Source of the DNA: Clostridia bacterium
Lineage (GTDB): Bacteria; Bacillota; Clostridia; Oscillospirales; CAG-272
Assembly: GCA_900754175.1 (NCBI GenBank)
Contig: CAAEBS010000015.1
Span: 1 to 12,485, forward strand
Reading direction: 5' to 3'
Length of the DNA: 12,485 bases
Positions 1 through 5,100 of this stretch are shown here, piece after piece. Positions within the stretch are counted from its first letter, which is position 1. The number at the start of each line of letters is the position of its first letter. Position numbers and translations under genes: made by a program. The notes beneath the pieces were generated by a model. The model was given only the letters and a program-made list of their open reading frames with translations. It did no database searches and was not told the origin of the DNA.

Positions 1-36
1 ATTGCGGCTCCCGGAGAGGCGAAAAAAGCGCTGATT

Positions 37-45
37 TTCTCCACA
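37..45 (+). promoter_or_regulatory. DnaA box, one mismatch (TTCTCCACA)
   Basis: This nonamer differs from the DnaA box consensus TTATCCACA only at position 3. It lies 77 bp upstream of the perfect TTTTCCACA box that begins the unwinding region, in the same orientation. Taken alone an 8/9 match could be chance; its position next to dnaN makes it a plausible origin box. Confidence 0.5.
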
Positions 46-122
46 TCTTTCCGGTCACTTTCCGGCATACTTTTTGTCGTACTGAGACACCGGAAATTCA
101 GACGATTCAAGGGCTGCGGGAC

Positions 123-205
123 TTTTCCACAATTTGCACACCCCCTAATAATACTACTGCTAATATTTATTATTTAATTTATTTATTTTATTTCTTTCTT
201 TTTCA
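123..205 (+). other. oriC: oriC unwinding region: DnaA boxes, DnaA-trios, AT-rich element
   Basis: A perfect TTTTCCACA box (123-131) abuts a degenerate box ATTTGCACA (132-140). A run of C (141-145) follows, and then triplets CTA ATA ATA CTA CTG CTA ATA (145-165). Read 3' to 5' on the complementary strand, all seven triplets have A in the middle and several are GAT, as in the DnaA-trio motif. An almost pure A/T stretch to about 205 completes the element. This order (tandem boxes, GC-rich spacer, trios, AT-rich DNA, then dnaN) is that of the Bacillus subtilis basal unwinding system. DnaA would bind the boxes and then extend along the single-stranded trios to load helicase. The motifs are seen directly; origin function is inferred from the layout. 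Confidence 0.85.
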
Positions 206-216
206 AACAAAAAACC

Positions 217-234
217 AAATGTCGCACGACATTT
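217..234. promoter_or_regulatory. 18-bp perfect palindrome in the dnaN leader
   Basis: AAATGTCG and CGACATTT form perfect 8-bp arms around CA. The palindrome ends six bases before the AGGAG of dnaN. It could be a repressor operator. As RNA it would fold into a 7-bp stem with a GCAC loop next to the ribosome binding site. It does not match the Gram-positive LexA box (GAAC-N4-GTTC) or the NrdR box. The binding factor is unknown. Confidence 0.55.
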
Positions 235-252
235 CAGAAAAGGAGTACCGTG

Positions 253-1416
253 ATGAAAATTATTTTTAACCGTTCCGCAATCAGCAGTGCCGTTGCCCCC
301 CTGATGTGTGCCGTCTCCGGAAAATCCACCCTCACCGCCATTGAGGGAATTCTGGTAGAGGCAAAAATTCCCGACACCTGCACGCTGACGACCTTTGATC
401 TGGAAAAAGGCGTCCGGATTACGGTAGAAGCAAAGGTAATAGAGGAAGGCTCCTATATTATCAATGCGCAAAAATTTACCCAGACGCTCCGGGTCATGGA
501 GGGAGAAGAGGTTACCCTGACGGTGGATGAAAAGCTTTCCGCCTGCATTTTCAGCGGAAAATCCTCTCACAAGATGAATGCGCTTGCCGGTGCGGACTTT
601 CCGGCGATTCCCGACCTCGTCAGCGACCGTTCGCTGATTGCAGGGCAGGCGGTAATTAAAAAAATGCTGAGCCAGATCTCCTTTGCCATGGGCGTCAACG
701 ACCAGAGAAACGTTCTGAACGGCGCTTATATGAAGATTGACGACGAGTCGCTCATGCTGGTGGCGTGCGACAGCTTCAAGCTGGCAAAATGCCGGGTTAA
801 GACCGAACTGACCAATAAAAATACCAACGGAAACGATCACCTGGAATTTTCCTTTATCATTCCGGTCAAGACGGTCAACGAGCTGAGTCGCCTGCTGTCG
901 GACGATGAAGAGGCAGTAACGCAAGTCTATATCACCCGTAAGCATATCGTGTTTATCATCGGGGAGATTACCTTCTTCTCCCGCCTTGTAGACGGAGATT
1001 ATATTGATTATAACCGCATTATCGTGACCAATCATCGCATCAGCGTGTCGGTGGATAAGCACGAGCTGATTGCCGCACTGGAGCGGGCAGCGCTTGTTAC
1101 CGAGGAAAAGATTGCGGGCAGCGTGCGCTCTCACGTCAAGCTGGAGGTTTGCGGAGATACGCTGAAAATTTCGGCTGTTTCGTCGGCGGGCAGTACCTAC
1201 GATGAGCTTTCCATCGGGCATACCGGCGAGGATATGCTGATCGCTTTCAACAACCGGTTTCTGATCGACACCGTCCGTGCCTGCGACAGCGAGGAGCTGG
1301 TGCTCACCATGTCCTCACCGCTGACCAGCATGAACGTACAGCCGGTGGAAAACAACTACGAGGAAAGCGGAAAAGAAGAAATCTTCATGCTGCTTCCCGT
1401 CAGAATGAAAGAATAA
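253..1416 (+). CDS. dnaN: DNA polymerase III beta subunit (sliding clamp)
   Basis: This gene encodes the ring-shaped clamp that tethers DNA polymerase III and repair enzymes to DNA. The 387-residue product is slightly longer than the usual 365-380. Family landmarks are visible: a central NGAYMKIDDESLMLVACDSFKLA-type segment (near residues 158-180), corresponding to the NG..LxxxxxxLxLVATDxxRLA signature, and the C-terminal MLLPVRM end that forms part of the protein-binding pocket. A GTG at 250 lies directly before the ATG at 253. ATG 253 is preferred because AGGAG (241-245) is seven bases away from it and only four from the GTG. Leading-strand orientation next to the origin and the following recF and gyrase genes agree with dnaN. 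The 20 residues before the end are somewhat expanded and charged. Confidence 0.98.
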   Translation: MKIIFNRSAISSAVAPLMCAVSGKSTLTAIEGILVEAKIPDTCTLTTFDLEKGVRITVEAKVIEEGSYIINAQKFTQTLRVMEGEEVTLTVDEKLSACIFSGKSSHKMNALAGADFPAIPDLVSDRSLIAGQAVIKKMLSQISFAMGVNDQRNVLNGAYMKIDDESLMLVACDSFKLAKCRVKTELTNKNTNGNDHLEFSFIIPVKTVNELSRLLSDDEEAVTQVYITRKHIVFIIGEITFFSRLVDGDYIDYNRIIVTNHRISVSVDKHELIAALERAALVTEEKIAGSVRSHVKLEVCGDTLKISAVSSAGSTYDELSIGHTGEDMLIAFNNRFLIDTVRACDSEELVLTMSSPLTSMNVQPVENNYEESGKEEIFMLLPVRMKE

Positions 1417-1433
1417 CGGGATCTGCGTAAAGA

Positions 1434-2549
1434 ATGATCTGTCATAGCATCAGAGTGCGTGATTTCCGCAATATCGGGGAAGCCGAGGTTTCCTTTTGCG
1501 ACGGGGTAAATCTGCTGATCGGAGAAAATGCCCAGGGAAAAACCAATCTTCTGGAGGCGATTTTTTACGCTTCGGTCGGCAGGAGCTTCCGTGCGGGACA
1601 TACCGCCGAAATGCTCCGGTTCGGTTGCCCGCAGGCAGAAATCTTTCTGAATTTTTCGGATGCAAAGCGGGACCAGAACCTGATGATCCGCCTGTTCCGG
1701 GATCGGAAAAAGATCGCCGAAAAAAACGGCGTCCGCATGGAGCGGATGTCGGATATGGTGGGAAGCTTCCGTGCCGTGCTGTTCTGCCCGGAGCATCTTT
1801 CGCTGATCAAGGACGGACCGGCGGAGAGGCGGAGCTATATGGACCTTGCCCTGAGCCGGATGTACCCGCTGTATATCAAGTCGCTTCAGCGCTATAATTA
1901 CCTGTTGAAACAGCGGAACGCCCTCCTGAAAAATGCAGTGGCGGACAGAAGGACTTTTGAGGTTACCGCAGAGCTGTGGAGCGCACAGCTTGCAAAGGAA
2001 GCGGCGGCGATCTCCGCATGGCGGCTGAAATTTCTGCACCGGGCGAACCGTTGGGTGCAGGAATGTTTTGCCGAAATGACCGGAGAGCACGAAAAGCCGG
2101 TGTTGCGGTACGACGGTTCTGCCGGTCTTTCCGAGGAAGACTACGAGGACCGGGAAAAAACCGAAAAAAGATATTTTCAGCTCCTGACAAGCTCCTGTGA
2201 CCGTGAAATTGCGGTGGGAGCCACGCTGTGGGGCATCCATAAAGACGATATTGACATCCGCCTGAACGAGAAGAGCGCCCGTTTGTACGCCTCACAGGGG
2301 CAACAACGCTCTCTGGCGCTTTCCATGAAGCTGGCGGAGGGAGAGATCACCCGGGAGGAATTCGGCGATTATCCGGTATTTCTCTTTGACGACGTGCTGT
2401 CCGAGCTTGACGCCGCACGGCGGAATTATCTGCTGTGCCGCATCCGGGACAAGCAGGTGATCATCACTACCTGCGAAGAAAGCATTTCCGCCGACTTTGA
2501 AAACGTCCGGAAAATCCGGGTGAAAAACGGTACTTATCACCCCGAGTAA
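1434..2549 (+). CDS. recF: DNA replication and repair ATPase RecF
   Basis: RecF is an SMC-like ATPase that acts with RecO and RecR to load RecA at single-strand gaps and helps restart stalled forks. The 371 residues match the family length. Visible motifs are Walker A GENAQGKT (30-37), the ABC-type signature SQGQQRS (287-293), Walker B VFLFDD (315-320) followed by the D-loop SELD, and a TTCEES segment near 345 after the last strand. The N-terminal VRDFRNI is the usual RecF opening. The gene starts 17 bases after dnaN and has only a weak ribosome binding site (TAAAG, one base from the ATG). Its translation may therefore depend on ribosomes finishing dnaN. No yaaA/rlbA gene lies between dnaN and recF. 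Confidence 0.98.
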   Translation: MICHSIRVRDFRNIGEAEVSFCDGVNLLIGENAQGKTNLLEAIFYASVGRSFRAGHTAEMLRFGCPQAEIFLNFSDAKRDQNLMIRLFRDRKKIAEKNGVRMERMSDMVGSFRAVLFCPEHLSLIKDGPAERRSYMDLALSRMYPLYIKSLQRYNYLLKQRNALLKNAVADRRTFEVTAELWSAQLAKEAAAISAWRLKFLHRANRWVQECFAEMTGEHEKPVLRYDGSAGLSEEDYEDREKTEKRYFQLLTSSCDREIAVGATLWGIHKDDIDIRLNEKSARLYASQGQQRSLALSMKLAEGEITREEFGDYPVFLFDDVLSELDAARRNYLLCRIRDKQVIITTCEESISADFENVRKIRVKNGTYHPE

Positions 2550-2580
2550 CCGTCGGAAAGGTTTCCCGTATATCCCCCCT

Positions 2581-2588
2581 GAAAGGAG
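2581..2588 (+). promoter_or_regulatory. Ribosome binding site fixing the TTG start of remB
   Basis: GAAAGGAG stands seven bases before TTG 2596, which is ideal spacing. No ATG or GTG in frame offers an alternative near the start of the conserved domain, so this site supports a TTG initiation codon. Confidence 0.8.
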
Positions 2589-2595
2589 AATTTTC

Positions 2596-2853
2596 TTGTT
2601 TTTAGACGTAGGAAATCAGAAAACGATAAGAAGCCGGGACGTGGTCGGCATTTTCGATACCGACAATACCACGGTGTCCGCCGTGACCCGGAAATATCTT
2701 ACCGCCAAGGAGCGGGAGGGACTTTTGGAAAGCGCCGGAGAGGATATTCCGAAATCCTTCGTTCTTTACCGTGACGGAAAGCGGTGCCGGATATGTTTTT
2801 CCAGGCTCTCAAGCACGGTTCTGATCGGGAGAATGAACGGCATATCCGAGTGA
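2596..2853 (+). CDS. remB: RemB-like DUF370 (extracellular matrix regulator) protein
   Basis: This 85-residue protein belongs to the DUF370/RemA family. In Bacillus, RemA is a DNA-binding activator of biofilm matrix genes, and the paralogue RemB (YaaB) is encoded between recF and gyrB, exactly where this gene lies. Family features seen are the opening MFLDVG, the segment VVGIFDTDN (16-24), the centre IPKSFVL (50-56) and the ending FSRLSSTVLIGR, corresponding to the usual YSPISSxTLxxR. The start is TTG with a strong upstream GAAAGGAG. The stretch after residue 25 that varies between family members is here KYLTAKEREGLLESAGED. Assignment to the family is firm. A role in biofilm formation in this organism is inference, and many Clostridia carry this gene without a known function. 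Confidence 0.88.
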   Translation: MFLDVGNQKTIRSRDVVGIFDTDNTTVSAVTRKYLTAKEREGLLESAGEDIPKSFVLYRDGKRCRICFSRLSSTVLIGRMNGISE

Positions 2854-2880
2854 TCCGGAAAACAAAAAATGAAGCAAACA

Positions 2881-2896
2881 CGGAGAGGCTTCTCCG
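2881..2896 (+). promoter_or_regulatory. Small hairpin before gyrB
   Basis: CGGAGA and TCTCCG pair perfectly around a GGCT loop, ending four bases before the GAAAGG ribosome binding site of gyrB (2901-2906). No T-run follows, so it is not a standard terminator. It may stabilise or tune the gyrB message, or it may be chance. Confidence 0.4.
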
Positions 2897-2916
2897 GAAT
2901 GAAAGGTTGAAATCAA

Positions 2917-4854
2917 ATGGAAGAAAACATGAAGCATCAGGCGTATGACGAAAATCAGATACAGGTCCTGGAGGGGCTGGAGGCGGTGCGCAAGCGCCCG
3001 GGTATGTACATCGGTACAACCTCCATCCGGGGTCTGCACCACCTGGTATATGAAATTGTGGACAACTCCATCGACGAAGCGCTTGCCGGCTTCTGCGACC
3101 GGATCCTTGTCACCATCAATAAGGGTGAGAGCGTGACGGTTGAGGACAACGGACGGGGAATTCCTTCCGCTATCCACCCGAAGCAGGGAATCCCGACGCC
3201 AGAGGTGGTGTATACCATTCTTCACGCCGGCGGAAAATTCGGCGGAGAAGGTTATAAAATCGCCGGAGGACTTCACGGCGTGGGCGCCTCGGTGGTCAAC
3301 GCTCTGTCGGAATGGGTGGAGCTGGACGACTGCTACGAGGGCAGACGCTTTACCGAACGGTTTGAAAGAGGTCACGTGGCAAGACCTTTCCGGGAGGAAT
3401 CAAGCGACCCGGACCGCCCGCACGGCGTAAAGGTGACCTTCAAGCCCGACCCGGAGATTTTTGAGGAGACCGTGTTTGATTATGAGATCCTTGCAACCCG
3501 GATGCGGGAGCAGGCATTTCTGAACGGTGGTATCCGGATTATTCTGCGGGATGAAAGACCGGAGGAGCCGATTGAAAATATTTATCACTACGAGGGCGGT
3601 ATCAAGAGCTTTGTAAGCTACCTCAACGAGCATAAGCACTGCGAGCTGATTCACCCCGACGTAATCTATATGCGGGGAGAAAAGGGAAGCAGTATCGCCG
3701 AGATCGCCCTGCAATATAACGATACCTATAACGAAACGTTGATGACCTTTGCCAACAATATGCACACGATCGAGGGCGGAACGCATGAGACCGGCTTCAA
3801 ATCGGGTCTTACCAAGGTGCTCAACGACTATGCCCGCAAGGCGGGGATCCTGCGGGACAGCGACAAGAACCTTTCGGGCGAGGACGTGCGGGAAGGTCTG
3901 TGCGCCATTGTGAGCGTCAAGCTGGAAAACGCCCAGTTTGAAAGCCAGACCAAGGCAAAGCTCGGAAACTCGGATATCCGGACGCTGGTGGAAAACACAG
4001 TCAGCGTAAAGCTTGCGGAATATTTTGAAGAAAATCCGGCAAGCGCACGGGCAATTCTCGATAAGGCGCTGGCGGCGTCCCGGGCGAGGGAAGCGGCAAG
4101 AAAGGCAAGAGAGCTGACCCGCCGCAAGGGATTGCTGGAAGGCTCCAGCCTGCCGGGCAAGCTTGCCGACTGTCAGGAGCGCCGGGCGGAACTCACCGAG
4201 CTGTATCTGGTAGAGGGAGACTCCGCAGGCGGTTCCGCAAAGAGCGGACGAAACAGCCGTTTCCAGGCGATCCTGCCGCTCCGTGGTAAGGTGCTGAACG
4301 TGGAAAAGAGCCGGCTTGACCGGGTTTACTCCAATCCGTCGCTGATCCCGATCATTCAGGCGCTCGGTTGCGGCATCGGAGAAGATTTTGACATTTCCCG
4401 CCTGCGTTACGGAAAGATCATCATCATGGCGGATGCCGATGTGGACGGTTCTCATATCCGGATTCTGTTGCTGACTTTCTTCTTCCGCCATATGAAACAG
4501 CTGATCGACGACGGTCACGTTTACCTGGCACAGCCGCCGCTTTACCGGGTGTATAAGCGGAACGGAAAGTCCCCTGAAAAATATGCCTTCTCGGACGCCG
4601 AGCGGGACCTGTACATCAAAGAGCTTGGCGGCGTGAACGTAGAAGCAGACCGGTACAAAGGTCTTGGTGAAATGGACGCCGAACAGCTGTGGGAAACCAC
4701 GATGGACCCCGAAAGAAGGACCTTGCTGAAAGTGACCACCGAGGACGCCATTGCCTGCGACCAGACTTTTTCTCTGCTGATGGGCGATAACGTGGAGCCG
4801 AGAAGAGTGTTCATTGAGCAGAATGCGAAATTTGCGGAAAATCTGGACATCTGA
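2917..4854 (+). CDS. gyrB: DNA gyrase subunit B
   Basis: GyrB is the ATPase half of the A2B2 topoisomerase that introduces negative supercoils ahead of replication forks. At 645 residues it has the short Gram-positive length, without the insert found in proteobacteria. The GHKL ATPase domain shows the N-box EIVDNSIDEALAG (46-58), DNGRGIP (77-83) and GGLHGVGASVVNALS (117-131). The transducer domain has the QTK loop at 344-346. The TOPRIM domain has the catalytic Glu in LVEGDSAGGSAKSGR (E433) and the metal-binding DADVD at 506-510. The C-terminal RYKGLGEMDAEQLWETTMDP segment (579-598) contacts GyrA. GAAAGG lies ten bases before the ATG. It is probably gyrB rather than parE, because it sits beside recF, remB and gyrA near the origin. 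Confidence 0.98.
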   Translation: MEENMKHQAYDENQIQVLEGLEAVRKRPGMYIGTTSIRGLHHLVYEIVDNSIDEALAGFCDRILVTINKGESVTVEDNGRGIPSAIHPKQGIPTPEVVYTILHAGGKFGGEGYKIAGGLHGVGASVVNALSEWVELDDCYEGRRFTERFERGHVARPFREESSDPDRPHGVKVTFKPDPEIFEETVFDYEILATRMREQAFLNGGIRIILRDERPEEPIENIYHYEGGIKSFVSYLNEHKHCELIHPDVIYMRGEKGSSIAEIALQYNDTYNETLMTFANNMHTIEGGTHETGFKSGLTKVLNDYARKAGILRDSDKNLSGEDVREGLCAIVSVKLENAQFESQTKAKLGNSDIRTLVENTVSVKLAEYFEENPASARAILDKALAASRAREAARKARELTRRKGLLEGSSLPGKLADCQERRAELTELYLVEGDSAGGSAKSGRNSRFQAILPLRGKVLNVEKSRLDRVYSNPSLIPIIQALGCGIGEDFDISRLRYGKIIIMADADVDGSHIRILLLTFFFRHMKQLIDDGHVYLAQPPLYRVYKRNGKSPEKYAFSDAERDLYIKELGGVNVEADRYKGLGEMDAEQLWETTMDPERRTLLKVTTEDAIACDQTFSLLMGDNVEPRRVFIEQNAKFAENLDI

Positions 4855-4911
4855 AAAAACATTTTCCGGGTGCCGATCGGTTTTTCCACAGAAAAATACG
4901 GTTTTCTTTTA

Positions 4912-4934
4912 CTTTTCCACAGCTTGTGGAAAAG
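4912..4934. repeat. Inverted pair of DnaA boxes
   Basis: CTTTTCCACA (4912-4921) and its exact complement TGTGGAAAAG (4925-4934) are separated by GCT. The pair places two DnaA boxes head to head with a three-base gap. It would also form a 10-bp-stem hairpin in the gyrB 3' transcript. Confidence 0.8.
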
Positions 4935-4944
4935 TATGTGTAAA

Positions 4945-4964
4945 ACTGACAGAAAACTGTCAGT
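4945..4964. repeat. 8-bp-stem inverted repeat after the DnaA-box pair
   Basis: ACTGACAG and CTGTCAGT pair perfectly around AAAA. The stem lies 90 bases after the gyrB stop. No T-run follows within five bases; a TTTT occurs at 4971. It could be a weak gyrB terminator or a processing site, but nothing in the sequence proves either. Confidence 0.45.
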
Positions 4965-5100
4965 AACAGCTTTTCCGACAGGAAACAACAGGGTTTTACA
5001 GAAACATTTTCCGGTTGAAAACTTTTTTCCGGTAGGGACGTGACCCCGGGTTTTCCACAGAATTTTCAGAAAAGCGTCTATTTTAAAGATCAGGCAGGTA

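Larger units (their letters stand above)
4857..5059. other. DnaA-box cluster in the gyrB-gyrA gap
   Basis: The 246-bp gap holds four perfect TTTTCCACA nonamers at 4882-4890, 4913-4921, 4925-4933 (minus strand) and 5051-5059, the same variant as the box beside dnaN. A near match TTTTCCGACA starts at 4971. A 13-bp direct repeat AAACATTTTCCGG (4857-4869 and 5002-5014) adds further order. Four identical 9-mers in 180 bp cannot reasonably be chance. DnaA binding is inferred from the sequence. The cluster could be part of a multipartite origin, a DnaA-titrating site, or a control site for gyrA. No DnaA-trio or long AT-rich element follows these boxes, so it is unlikely to be the unwinding site. Confidence 0.75.

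Noticed and set aside
1..171. Open + strand frame at the left edge, possible end of dnaA
   Set aside because: The translation lacks any DnaA domain IV feature and crosses the DnaA boxes and trios. Frames here are open only for lack of stops. dnaA probably lies further left.
160..1221. Open frame of 353 codons on the minus strand, opposite dnaN
   Set aside because: It runs antisense through dnaN and into the AT-rich origin element, and its residues show no recognisable domain.
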